Source: Candidatus Epulonipiscium sp. (GTDB lineage: Bacteria > Bacillota > Clostridia > Lachnospirales > JAAYNZ01). Taken from it: 45,583 bases of DNA. Under the pieces are notes generated by a model. The model was given only the letters and a program-made list of their open reading frames with translations. It was not told where the DNA came from and did not search any database. Positions 1 to 7,262 of this stretch are shown piece by piece. Positions within the stretch are counted from its first letter, which is position 1. Each line of letters starts with the position of its first letter. The DNA lies in contig JAAZLH010000045.1 in the NCBI GenBank assembly GCA_012799415.1, positions 1 to 45,583 of the forward strand, written 5' to 3'. Position numbers and translations under genes: made by a program.

Positions 1-4
1 AAAA

Positions 5-11
5 CTCCTTT
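5..11 (-). promoter_or_regulatory. Ribosome-binding site of a minus-strand gene starting just outside the window
   Basis: Read on the minus strand this is AAAGGAG followed by TTTT at the window edge, a good Shine-Dalgarno at the right distance for a start codon just left of base 1. The next gene therefore runs in the same direction as the aldo/keto reductase at 116-1069 and may be expressed after it. Nothing of its coding sequence is visible. Confidence 0.5.
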
Positions 12-49
12 CTTCATAAAAAAGAAAATTTTGTTCATAGAATTTACGT

Positions 50-84
50 AATAGACCCACTGATTAAGAATCAGCAGGCCTATT
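50..84 (-). terminator. Imperfect hairpin between the aldo/keto reductase and the next minus-strand gene
   Basis: Arms 50-65 and 69-84 pair at 13 of 16 positions around a 3-base loop (core CTGATT/AATCAG and AATAG/CTATT). It lies just downstream of the aldo/keto reductase stop codon on its strand. There is no convincing T-run after it, so it may be a weak terminator or a processing/stability hairpin. Confidence 0.35.
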
Positions 85-115
85 GGTAAAGTAGCAAAGA
101 AAATATAAATCTAGA

Positions 116-1069
116 TTACTTATTACAAAAGATTTTATTGATGGCATCTAGTACATCAGTAGAAAGGGTTATATCTAAGGCTTTCACATTTTCTTCTACT
201 TGAGAAGGTTTGCTAGCTCCAATTAATGTACTGGTAATACCGGGTTGATGAAGAAGCCAGGCAAGGGAAAGTTGAGAAAGAGGGATACCTAATTCATCAG
301 AAATTTGAATCAATTGTTCCACCTTATCTAGATTTTCATCTGTCAGCATTTTTTGCATAAAATGATTTGCCTTTGGATCTGCAGCACGGCTATCACCAGG
401 GATAGGTTGCCCTTTGCGATACTTTCCAGTTAGTAAGCCTTGGGCCAAAGGTGAAAATACAACCAAACCAATACCGTTTTGAATACAGGTTGGAACGACC
501 GCATCTTCAATATATCGATTAAATAAATTATATACAGGTTGATTCACTACAATATGATCTAATAAATAACGATCTTGTACACGAAGCCCTTCTGCAATCT
601 GGGCTGCAGTCCATTCACTGACCCCCATATATAAAATTTTACCTTGGCGGATTAAATCGTCAATGGTGCGCAAGCTTTCCTCTAAAGGAGTATTGGGATC
701 AAAACGATGACAGTATAAAATATCTACATAATCTAAGTCTAATCGCTTTAGGCTAGCATGGACTTGCTCAAAAATATGTTTGCGAGATAGACCTTTATCG
801 TTAGGACCCTCTCCCATTGGGTGAAATACTTTTGTAGCAAGAACATAAGAATCACGATCATATTTTTTGAGGGCTTGTCCCACTATTTTTTCTGCTTCAC
901 CTCTGGCATATACATTGGCTGTATCAAAAAAGTTAATTCCCAGTTCATAGGCTTTATCAATGGTTGCAATTGCTGTTTCAGCTTCTGTAGAGTTTCCATA
1001 AGTTAGCCAGCTACCTAAACTAATTTTACTTACATTTAGACCGGTTTTTCCTAAGCGTTGATATTGCAT
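116..1069 (-). CDS. Aldo/keto reductase (voltage-gated K+ channel beta-subunit/YghZ-like group)
   Basis: This is a cytoplasmic NADPH-dependent aldo/keto reductase of about 317 aa, the usual size for the family. The N-terminus has the family signature MQYQRLGKTGLNVSKISLGS. FFDTANVYARGEAE carries the catalytic Asp/Tyr pair, ATKVF the catalytic Lys, and YCHRFDP the active-site His. SPLAQGLLTGKY and the C-terminal GASKPSQVEEN form the NADP-binding part. An ATG six bases upstream (1075) is possible, but the AAAGGAG ribosome-binding site is only 3 nt from it and 9 nt from the ATG chosen here. The natural substrate cannot be told; relatives reduce methylglyoxal or other aldehydes. It is divergent from the BusR-like regulator at 1245. 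Confidence 0.9.
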   Translation of the reverse strand: MQYQRLGKTGLNVSKISLGSWLTYGNSTEAETAIATIDKAYELGINFFDTANVYARGEAEKIVGQALKKYDRDSYVLATKVFHPMGEGPNDKGLSRKHIFEQVHASLKRLDLDYVDILYCHRFDPNTPLEESLRTIDDLIRQGKILYMGVSEWTAAQIAEGLRVQDRYLLDHIVVNQPVYNLFNRYIEDAVVPTCIQNGIGLVVFSPLAQGLLTGKYRKGQPIPGDSRAADPKANHFMQKMLTDENLDKVEQLIQISDELGIPLSQLSLAWLLHQPGITSTLIGASKPSQVEENVKALDITLSTDVLDAINKIFCNK

Positions 1070-1110
1070 ATACATAAACTCCTTTCATTAAGAAATAATA
1101 TCTCATTTTA

Positions 1111-1139
1111 ATTATAAAGGAATGTGAAGTAAACTGCAA
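1111..1139 (-). promoter_or_regulatory. Sigma-A promoter of the aldo/keto reductase
   Basis: On the minus strand TTGCAG (1139-1134) and TATAAT (1116-1111) are separated by exactly 17 bp. The transcript would start about 30-40 nt before the start codon. Confidence 0.6.
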
Positions 1140-1244
1140 TAAATACAGGTATCATATGGAAAAGATATTTTCTATATGGTATGATGAAGGACAATAAGAT
1201 AGAGTACTTGAATGCTCTGTTTATGGTGAGAAAGGATGATTTGG

Positions 1245-1901
1245 ATGACAGAACGCCGTCTTCCTATGGAGCTTTATAGTAAAATTCCAAGATATGAAAA
1301 AATTGCTTTAGATATTGCTTATGATATTTATAACGGCCATTTGCAAGAAGGAGAAAAGGTAAGAGGACGATCTACACTTTCAAGTAAATATAATGTATCT
1401 CCAGAGACCATTCGAAGATCTATGAAAATACTGAGTGATATGGAAGTTGTAGAGACCATAGAAAAAAAGGGAAGTTATATTCAATCCAAGGAAAAAGCTT
1501 ATGCTTTTATTCAAGAATATCAATTAAAAAATCAAGTATTATCATTGAAGGAAAATCTTCATACTCTCATTACGCAACAGAAAGATATTGAAAAACAAGT
1601 AATGGAGAACTTAGACTCTATTATTGAACATTCCCTTCAACTTCGTAATATAGGGCTCATGTATCCATTAGAAATAAAAGTTCAGGCACCTAGCCATATT
1701 ATTGGAAAAAGCATTGGAGAAACTAGATTTTGGCATCATACAGGTGCTACCATTGTGGGTATTTACCAAGAAGGGAAAATGATATACTCTCCAGATCCCA
1801 AAACTCAATTTCAAGAAGGAAATAAAATTTTATTTATAGGCAACCATAGGCTAACTTTTGAAAGGGTACAGCATTATATTGATGAGTATCAGCCAGAGTA
1901 A
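1245..1901 (+). CDS. busR: GntR-family regulator with C-terminal RCK_C (TrkA-C) domain, BusR-like
   Basis: The protein is a transcription factor of about 218 aa with three parts. A GntR winged helix lies at roughly residues 8-75 (YEKIALDIAYDIYNGHLQEG, then STLSSKYNVSPETIRRSMKIL). A long helix rich in Leu, Gln and Glu, probably a coiled coil, spans about 80-125. An RCK_C domain follows at about 135-215 (GKSIGETRFWHHTGATIVGI, then FQEGNKILFIGN). This is the layout of BusR of lactococci and streptococci, a cyclic-di-AMP-responsive repressor of betaine uptake. The next operon is an OpuC-type osmoprotectant transporter, which supports the assignment. ATG at 1236 is also in frame but overlaps the Shine-Dalgarno GAGAAAGG, so 1245 is preferred. 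c-di-AMP as ligand is inferred from the family. Confidence 0.85.
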   Translation: MTERRLPMELYSKIPRYEKIALDIAYDIYNGHLQEGEKVRGRSTLSSKYNVSPETIRRSMKILSDMEVVETIEKKGSYIQSKEKAYAFIQEYQLKNQVLSLKENLHTLITQQKDIEKQVMENLDSIIEHSLQLRNIGLMYPLEIKVQAPSHIIGKSIGETRFWHHTGATIVGIYQEGKMIYSPDPKTQFQEGNKILFIGNHRLTFERVQHYIDEYQPE

Positions 1902-1908
1902 GTATTTT

Positions 1909-1947
1909 CCATCTTATAATCATATGATTATAAGATGGATTTTTACA
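1909..1947 (+). terminator. Rho-independent terminator after the BusR-like gene
   Basis: Bases 1909-1938 form a perfect inverted repeat (12-bp arms around the self-complementary CATATG) followed by ATTTTTA. It starts just after the stop codon of the regulator and separates it from the transporter operon. Confidence 0.8.
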
Positions 1948-1996
1948 CCTTCTTATTATGTTTTTAATAATAAAATGATATTTAGATCCAAGAAAA

Positions 1997-2028
1997 CTGA
2001 CAACCTTGATTTGACAACGAGTTGTCAG
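1997..2028 (+). promoter_or_regulatory. Palindromic operator of the opuC operon, candidate BusR-type site
   Basis: TGACAAC-GA-GTTGTCA at 2012-2027 is a perfect palindrome overlapping the -35 box. A third copy of the half-site, TGACAAC, lies upstream at 1998-2004, so CTGACAAC (1997-2004) is also an inverted repeat of GTTGTCAG (2021-2028). A protein bound here would block RNA polymerase, as expected for a repressor. The adjacent GntR/RCK_C regulator is the obvious candidate; that link is inference. Confidence 0.7.
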
Positions 2029-2039
2029 TCGTGTATGAT
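2011..2039 (+). promoter_or_regulatory. Sigma-A promoter of the opuC-like operon
   Basis: TTGACA at 2011-2016 and TATGAT at 2034-2039 are separated by exactly 17 bp. The -35 box lies inside the palindromic operator. Confidence 0.8.
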
Positions 2040-2072
2040 AAGTAATGAAATTGAGATAGAAAGGAGAATTAC

Positions 2073-2693
2073 ATGGATACCATTGGTTTTTTTATGAGTC
2101 GATGGCAGCAAATTTTACAATTGACCCTAGAACATTTCATTATTGTCGTTATCGCAATGACGATTTCAATAGTAGTAGGTGTAGGTATTGGAATTCTAAT
2201 TACTTATCATGCAAAAGCAGCAGATATTATTATAAAGGTAGCAGGGGTATTAATGACCATCCCTAGTCTTGCGTTATTTTCAATACTAATTCCTTTGTTA
2301 GGAATAGGTACGGCTCCTGCCATTGCTGGTTTGGTTCTATATACTCAGTTACCTATTATTCGTAATGTATATATGGGCATTATGGGTATTGACTCATCTA
2401 TTATAGAAGCAGCCCATGGAATGGGTATCAATCCTAAAAAAATTCTATATAAGATTAAACTTCCATTGGCTTTTCCTGTTATTATGACAGGGATCCGAAC
2501 TGCTGTAGTTATGGGGATCGGAATAGGCGCCATAGCTTCCTATATTGGGGCAGGTGGCTTAGGAGATTATATTTTCCAAGGCATTAGTAGAAATAATGAA
2601 AAAATGATCTTGATCGGTGCCATTATGGTTTCTCTTCTAACTATTATTATTGATCAAGGTTTAGGATGGGTACAAAATAGATACGAGGTATAA
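2073..2693 (+). CDS. opuCB: OpuC-type osmoprotectant ABC transporter permease 1
   Basis: Integral membrane permease of 206 aa for glycine betaine, choline or related compounds, of BPD_transp_1 type with about 5-6 transmembrane segments. The cytoplasmic-loop motif that contacts the ATPase is visible at about residues 110-135 (EAAHGMGINPKKILYKIKLP), followed by the family's GAGGLGDYIFQGI. It is the first gene of the operon, with an AAGGAG ribosome-binding site at 2061-2066. It starts 34 nt after the -10 box and is followed 18 nt later by the ATPase. Which of the two permeases corresponds to OpuCB or OpuCD of Bacillus is arbitrary. Confidence 0.9.
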   Translation: MDTIGFFMSRWQQILQLTLEHFIIVVIAMTISIVVGVGIGILITYHAKAADIIIKVAGVLMTIPSLALFSILIPLLGIGTAPAIAGLVLYTQLPIIRNVYMGIMGIDSSIIEAAHGMGINPKKILYKIKLPLAFPVIMTGIRTAVVMGIGIGAIASYIGAGGLGDYIFQGISRNNEKMILIGAIMVSLLTIIIDQGLGWVQNRYEV

Positions 2694-2711
2694 AGTAAGG
2701 AGAACAGGAAA

Positions 2712-3815
2712 ATGATTCAATTTGAAAATGTAATAAAAAAGTATAAAAATCAAAAAAAACCAGCAGTAGATAAACTTAACTTAAAGATTGAAAAGGGAGA
2801 AATATGCATGTTGGTAGGGCCTTCAGGTTGTGGTAAGACAACAACTATGAAGATGATTAACCGTTTAATTGAACCAACATCAGGTAATATTTATGTGAAT
2901 GGAAAAAATATTTTGGAGATAAACCCGACAGACTTACGCTTAGATATTGGTTATGTCATCCAAAATACAGGCTTATTTCCTCATATGACCATAGAAGAAA
3001 ATATTGCTACTGTACCCATAGAAAAAGGATGGAGTAAGACAAGGATTAAAGAACGGGTAGAAGAATTAATGGAATTGGTAGAACTAGATCCTAAAACATA
3101 TGCCAAAAAGAAACCTGGGGCTTTGAGCGGGGGACAGCAACAAAGGGTTGGCGTGGCTCGTGCTTTAGCTGGAGATCCACCAGTAATGTTAATGGATGAA
3201 CCTTTTGGTGCCTTAGATCCCATTACTAGGAGCAACCTACAAGATGAATTTTTACGGATTCAAGAAAAGGTTCATAAAACCATTATTTTTGTGACCCATG
3301 ATATTGATGAGGCTATTAAGATGGGAGATACCATTGTTGTAATGAGGGATGGAAAAGTGGTGCAAAGAGATACGCCAGATGAAATTTTAACCCATCCTGC
3401 AGATGAATTTGTAGAGGATTTGATAGGAGGCAACAGCCCTATAAAACGAATGAATTTAATTAGATGTGAAGAAGTAATGCAAGAAATTATCAAAATTCCT
3501 TCAAATATGGAAGTTCAAGAAGCTCAGACATTGGCTTTTGAAAACAATGTTAAAGTTTTAGGTGTTGTTGATTCACAGGGGAATTATGCAGGTTATGTAC
3601 GGAGGAGAAATTTACGGCCTTCCTCACAAGATCTTAGAAAGGCAACAAAACAAATTACCCATACGGTTGGAGTAAGGACTACATTACAAGACGCCTTATC
3701 AGAAATGCTTAGTGCAGGAAGGGATTTTATTTTTGTAAGAGGGAGAAATAAAGAGATTCAAGGCCTTATTCATATCAATGACCTTTTGAAAGCGGTGAAT
3801 GATGATGATAGATAA
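2712..3815 (+). CDS. opuCA: OpuC-type osmoprotectant ABC transporter ATP-binding protein with CBS pair
   Basis: Cytoplasmic ATPase of 367 aa that drives betaine/choline uptake. Walker A is GPSGCGKTTTMKM at about residues 36-48, the signature loop is LSGGQQQRVGVARAL, and Walker B is VMLMDEPFGALDP, followed by the switch His (FVTHDIDEA). Residues from about 250 form two CBS domains (RCEEVMQEIIKIPSNMEV and HTVGVRTTLQDALSEMLSAG), which in OpuA/OpuC systems sense ionic strength or bind c-di-AMP. Its last 17 bases overlap the next permease gene, so the two are translationally coupled. Confidence 0.95.
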   Translation: MIQFENVIKKYKNQKKPAVDKLNLKIEKGEICMLVGPSGCGKTTTMKMINRLIEPTSGNIYVNGKNILEINPTDLRLDIGYVIQNTGLFPHMTIEENIATVPIEKGWSKTRIKERVEELMELVELDPKTYAKKKPGALSGGQQQRVGVARALAGDPPVMLMDEPFGALDPITRSNLQDEFLRIQEKVHKTIIFVTHDIDEAIKMGDTIVVMRDGKVVQRDTPDEILTHPADEFVEDLIGGNSPIKRMNLIRCEEVMQEIIKIPSNMEVQEAQTLAFENNVKVLGVVDSQGNYAGYVRRRNLRPSSQDLRKATKQITHTVGVRTTLQDALSEMLSAGRDFIFVRGRNKEIQGLIHINDLLKAVNDDDR

Positions 3816-4536
3816 AAAGTCACTTTGGCACCGGTATAAATCTATTTTTATTCTGATTCTCGTTCTACTTGTAGGAGTGACCCTTAGTTATTATGTGGTT
3901 GAATACCCTCAGGACGGGACAGTAGCAAGATTGGTAACTTATGATAAGATTATGCAAGCCATGGGAAAACATCTTTCTATGGTTTGTATTTCAAGTGGAT
4001 TAGCTTTGCTGACAGCGTTTCCTTTAGGGATTTTATTGACCCGTAGAATATGTAGGAAGATAGCTCCTAGGGTGGTTGCTATCATTAATATTGCGCAAAC
4101 TATTCCTAGTTTAGCTATCATTGCCTTATTTGTAGGAGTTTTAGGGATTGGTGCCCCAACAGCCATATTAGCTCTTTGGCTCTATTCTCTTTTACCTATT
4201 CTTAACAATACAATGGTGGGAATTATGGAAGTAGATAAAGATATTATCGAAGCAGCTAGGGGAATGGGGATGCAACCAAGACGAATTCTCTGGAAAGTAG
4301 AATTACCTTTAGCCATGCCTATTATTTTGGCAGGAATTAGAACTTCTGTAACCATTACAATAGGAACAGCTATTTTAGGTGCTTTTGTAGGTGCTGGTGG
4401 ATTAGGAGATTTTATTATTTCAGGGAATAACGTAAGTAGGTGGCAGGTGCTTATACTTGGAGCTACATTACCAGCACTAATGGCTTTATTTACAGATTAT
4501 CTTTTTGGGTTGTTAGAAGAGAAGGTAGCTATCTAA
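3799..4536 (+). CDS. opuCD: OpuC-type osmoprotectant ABC transporter permease 2
   Basis: Second membrane permease of the system, 245 aa. It is longer than the first permease because of an extra N-terminal segment (TM about residues 13-32). It has the same core: IINIAQTIPSLAIIALF, the ATPase-contact loop EAARGMGMQPRRILWKVELP and GAGGLGDFIISG. Three consecutive ATG codons (3799, 3802, 3805) could start it, all within the end of the ATPase gene. No strong ribosome-binding site is seen, consistent with coupling to the upstream stop codon. Confidence 0.9.
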   Translation: MMMIDKKSLWHRYKSIFILILVLLVGVTLSYYVVEYPQDGTVARLVTYDKIMQAMGKHLSMVCISSGLALLTAFPLGILLTRRICRKIAPRVVAIINIAQTIPSLAIIALFVGVLGIGAPTAILALWLYSLLPILNNTMVGIMEVDKDIIEAARGMGMQPRRILWKVELPLAMPIILAGIRTSVTITIGTAILGAFVGAGGLGDFIISGNNVSRWQVLILGATLPALMALFTDYLFGLLEEKVAI

Positions 4537-4581
4537 ATCAAAAAAAGAATTTATATTGTAGAACAGAGAGGAAAAATAAAA

Positions 4582-5502
4582 ATGTTTAATTTTACACGTT
4601 TTAAAAAAAGTATTATTCTATTAGCAAGTTTGCTGATAATCATAGGAGTATTTACAGGATGTGGTGAAAAAGCAGATGTTATTAAGGTAGGTTCCAAAGA
4701 GTTTTCGGAACAATTAATCTTAGGTCAAATTACTTTATTGGCACTACAAGATGCAGGGTATAAAGTAGAAGACAAGACGAATATTGCAGGATCAGATAAA
4801 GTGCGTAGTGCATTAGAAAATGGAAATATAGATGTGTATTGGGAATATACAGGAACTGCTTGGTTAATGCATCTTCAAAATGATGAAGCAATTACGGATT
4901 CAGAAGAATGTTATATTAAAGTAAAAGAAGAAGATGCAAAAAAAGATTTAATCTGGATGAATTATGCACCTTTAAACAATACCTATACTGTAATGATGAC
5001 ACAAGCAGCAAGTGATAACCTAGGAGTTACAACGATCAGTGAATTAGCAGACTATATCAACCAAAACCCAGAAGAATTAATTTTTGCAGGAGATCATGAA
5101 TTTACAGGCAGACCTGATGGAATGGTGGCTTTAGAAGAAGCTTATGGATTCTCATTTGGAGAAAATCAAGTGAAAGAAATGGGCATGGGAATTATCTATA
5201 AAACTTTGCAAGAAGAGCAAGTAGAAGTTGGAATGGGTTTTGCTACAGATGGACGAATTGCAGCCTATGATCTAGTCAATTTAGAAGATGATCGTAATTT
5301 TTTCCCAGTTTATAATGCAGCTCCCGTTTTTCGTAAAGAAACCTTTGAAAAACACCCTGAATTGTCTTCTGTTTTAGATCCTATTATAGAAAGATTAGAT
5401 ACAGAGACCATTACTCAGTTAAATTATCAGGTAGACATTGAAGAAAAAGAGCCGAAGGAAGTAGCAAGAGAATGGCTACAATCAGAAGGCTTAATAAAAT
5501 AA
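4582..5502 (+). CDS. opuCC: OpuC-type osmoprotectant-binding lipoprotein
   Basis: Substrate-binding lipoprotein of 306 aa. The signal peptide has a basic start, a hydrophobic stretch at residues 10-24 and a lipobox FTGC with the lipidated Cys at 27. The mature part is an OpuAC/type-F fold (VGSKEFSEQLILGQI, DVYWEYTGTAW, GFATDGRIAAYDLVNLEDD). The aromatic-rich YWEYTGTAW region is typical for binding quaternary ammonium groups. It is the last gene of the operon, followed by a terminator. Confidence 0.92.
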   Translation: MFNFTRFKKSIILLASLLIIIGVFTGCGEKADVIKVGSKEFSEQLILGQITLLALQDAGYKVEDKTNIAGSDKVRSALENGNIDVYWEYTGTAWLMHLQNDEAITDSEECYIKVKEEDAKKDLIWMNYAPLNNTYTVMMTQAASDNLGVTTISELADYINQNPEELIFAGDHEFTGRPDGMVALEEAYGFSFGENQVKEMGMGIIYKTLQEEQVEVGMGFATDGRIAAYDLVNLEDDRNFFPVYNAAPVFRKETFEKHPELSSVLDPIIERLDTETITQLNYQVDIEEKEPKEVAREWLQSEGLIK

Positions 5503-5513
5503 AAGTATAGAAT

Positions 5514-5553
5514 AATAACTCCACTCCCCAATAGGGAATGGAGTTATTATTTT
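5514..5553 (+). terminator. Rho-independent terminator of the opuC-like operon
   Basis: AATAACTCCA and TGGAGTTATT (with CCC/GGG inside) form a strong stem around a short loop at 5514-5548, followed by ATTTT. Confidence 0.8.
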
Positions 5554-5601
5554 AACTTTCATCTCATAAGTTTATATAATGCCACTATATTATTATAGAT
5601 A

Positions 5602-5772
5602 AGTTATTTTGACGAAAAATTTAATGTGGAAGGTAGTGCGTAAGTATTTTGAGAAATGAAATGAGAAGATGATTTTATAAACTCAATAAGGAGAGATGAA
5701 GAACCAACTATTCCAGGAGAATATGGCTTGGAGATAATAGAAGTTATAGAAAAAACATACTCTTTAAAATAA
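5602..5772 (+). pseudogene. Decayed remnant of a Gfo/Idh/MocA dehydrogenase gene
   Basis: One reading frame from 5602 to the TAA at 5770-5772 keeps clear similarity to the C-terminal half of the dehydrogenase encoded at 22591-23550. The first part reads SYFDEKFNVEGSA, then stop, VF, stop, EMK, stop, matching residues 201-221 of that protein. The second part (5671-5763) matches residues 283-313, with DFINSI, then EP.I.GEYGLEIIE.IEK.Y. About 60 codons between the two blocks are missing, and three in-frame stops interrupt the first block. No start codon or N-terminal half is recognisable upstream. It is an old relic, not expressed as a protein. It fills most of the 444-base gap between the opuC terminator and the next gene. 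Confidence 0.8.
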
Positions 5773-5800
5773 ATTCTATTATAGAAAAAGACAAAATAGA

Positions 5801-5829
5801 TTTACAAAGTGACAAAAAAGCTTTATACT
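5801..5829 (+). promoter_or_regulatory. Promoter of the amino-sugar operon
   Basis: TTTACA (5801-5806) and TATACT (5824-5829) are spaced by exactly 17 bp. They sit just before the first of two LacI-type operators, so the start site would fall inside the operator. Confidence 0.75.
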
Positions 5830-5831
5830 GT

Positions 5832-5905
5832 AAGTAACCGATTTCTTAAGAAAAAGCTCAATTTAAAAAAAGGCGTTATTATACACCTCAGGAAATCGGT
5901 TACTT
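5832..5905 (+). promoter_or_regulatory. Two inverted LacI/CcpA-type operators in the leader of the amino-sugar operon
   Basis: AAGTAACCGATTTC at 5832-5845 is exactly repeated in inverted orientation as GAAATCGGTTACTT at 5892-5905, centres 60 bp apart. Each copy has the central CG and flanking spacing of LacI-family sites and matches most of the CcpA cre pattern. The first overlaps the expected transcription start; the second lies in the leader. Two sites about six helical turns apart would suit a looping repressor. The LacI protein at 9233-10282 is the likely ligand; CcpA is the alternative. As an RNA the two arms could also pair. Confidence 0.7.
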
Positions 5906-5946
5906 AGTAAGTTTAAGTGGTTTTTACTCAAAGAGGAAGGGGGAAA

Positions 5947-7215
5947 ATGATGGTCAAACAAAGTTCAGAAGAATTGTTACTTTTTTATCAGAATCATCTT
6001 TTAAATGACATTGTACCTTTTTGGGATCGGGCTGTAGATCGGGATTATGGTGGCGTTTTTACCTGTTTTAACAATGAAGGGACAAAGCTACTGAGTAAGG
6101 ATAAATATACTTGGTCTCAGGGACGTTTTATTTGGTGTTGGAGTACTTTATATGAGATGATGAAGGCGGGAAAGATTCATGGTGAACTAGATCGATATGC
6201 AGAGGAAGCCCAACAAGCAGTATCTTTTTTACAACAACATGTCTTACTAGAGAATGGACATTGTGCGTTTTTATTAAGCAAAGAAGGAAGAAAAAAAGAA
6301 CCTGTTCTAGGAAAGGGATATGATACCAGCTTTTATGCAGATGCTTTTGTAATTTTAGGTTTTGCTAAATATGCCAAAGTTTTTCAAGAAGTTTCTCTAT
6401 TAGATTGGATTTTAGATTTATATGATTCTGTTCAAAGAAGATTAGAACGAGGGGTTTTTAAATGCGAACCTTATCCTATTCCAGAAGGATATCAGGCTCA
6501 CGGTGTTTCTATGATTATGTTGAATGTAACCCAAGAATTATCAGATACTTTAGAGTATTTACAACACCCTAGAGCAGAAGAGATACAAAGACAGAGTGTT
6601 GAATATATGAAAAAAATTATGGATGTATTTTGTGATAAAGAGTATCGAATGGCAGAGACCCTAACAATACAAGGAGAACGAGATGCAAGCTTATTAAGCC
6701 GTCATATGAATCCTGGACATACCATTGAATGTATGTGGTTCGTTTTACATACAGCACAAAAATCTAAGCAAACATCTTATGTAAAGAAAGCAGGAGAAGT
6801 TGTAAAAAAAGCTTTTGAACTAGGTTGGGATGAAGAAAAAGGTGGATTATTACGGTTTGTTGATTTTCAAGGAGGTCCCCCTAAAGGGGAATGGAAGGAT
6901 GATCCACATACATCGTTAATTGCGAGTACTTGGGATTATAAACTTTGGTGGCCTCATTCAGAGGCACTATATACCACATTATTATTTTATACTCTTACCA
7001 AAGAGGATATTTATTGGAGAGAGTATAAAAGAGTTCATGAATATACATTTCATACATTTCCCAATCCTAATGAGGATATAGGCGAATGGATTCAGATTCG
7101 AGGAAGAGATGGAAAACCAGTAGAACAAGTAGTGGCCCTTCCGGTAAAAGATCCATATCATATTCTTAGAAATCTGCTATTGATCATTGAATTGCTATAT
7201 AACCAAAAAGATTAA
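5947..7215 (+). CDS. N-acylglucosamine 2-epimerase (AGE) family protein
   Basis: Cytoplasmic (alpha/alpha)6-barrel sugar 2-epimerase, about 422 aa, near the usual 390-430. Typical motifs are WSQGRFIWCWSTLYEMM near the N-terminus, YDTSFYADAFVILGFAKY and HGVSMIMLNVTQEL. Those carrying the conserved active-site His residues are SRHMNPGHTIECMWFVLHT and WWPHSEALYTTL. Family members interconvert ManNAc and GlcNAc, or epimerise mannose or cellobiose. With NagB- and NagA-like genes next door, ManNAc/GlcNAc is the likely pair. A GTG at 5917 is in frame, but the purine-rich AGGAAGGGGG (5934-5943) sits just before ATG 5947, so that start was chosen. It is the first gene of the operon. Confidence 0.85.
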   Translation: MMVKQSSEELLLFYQNHLLNDIVPFWDRAVDRDYGGVFTCFNNEGTKLLSKDKYTWSQGRFIWCWSTLYEMMKAGKIHGELDRYAEEAQQAVSFLQQHVLLENGHCAFLLSKEGRKKEPVLGKGYDTSFYADAFVILGFAKYAKVFQEVSLLDWILDLYDSVQRRLERGVFKCEPYPIPEGYQAHGVSMIMLNVTQELSDTLEYLQHPRAEEIQRQSVEYMKKIMDVFCDKEYRMAETLTIQGERDASLLSRHMNPGHTIECMWFVLHTAQKSKQTSYVKKAGEVVKKAFELGWDEEKGGLLRFVDFQGGPPKGEWKDDPHTSLIASTWDYKLWWPHSEALYTTLLFYTLTKEDIYWREYKRVHEYTFHTFPNPNEDIGEWIQIRGRDGKPVEQVVALPVKDPYHILRNLLLIIELLYNQKD

Positions 7216-7262
7216 TTTTTTAAAATGCAGCTATATGTATAAAAATAAGGGGGAGTTAGGAA

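Noticed and set aside
1858..2097. Plus-strand open frame across the regulator's end and the opuC promoter
   Set aside because: It contains the terminator, operator and promoter of the opuC operon, has no conserved content, and overlaps both neighbouring genes.
5917..5946. GTG start adding ten residues to the AGE-family epimerase
   Set aside because: No Shine-Dalgarno before it, while AGGAAGGGGG stands just before ATG 5947.
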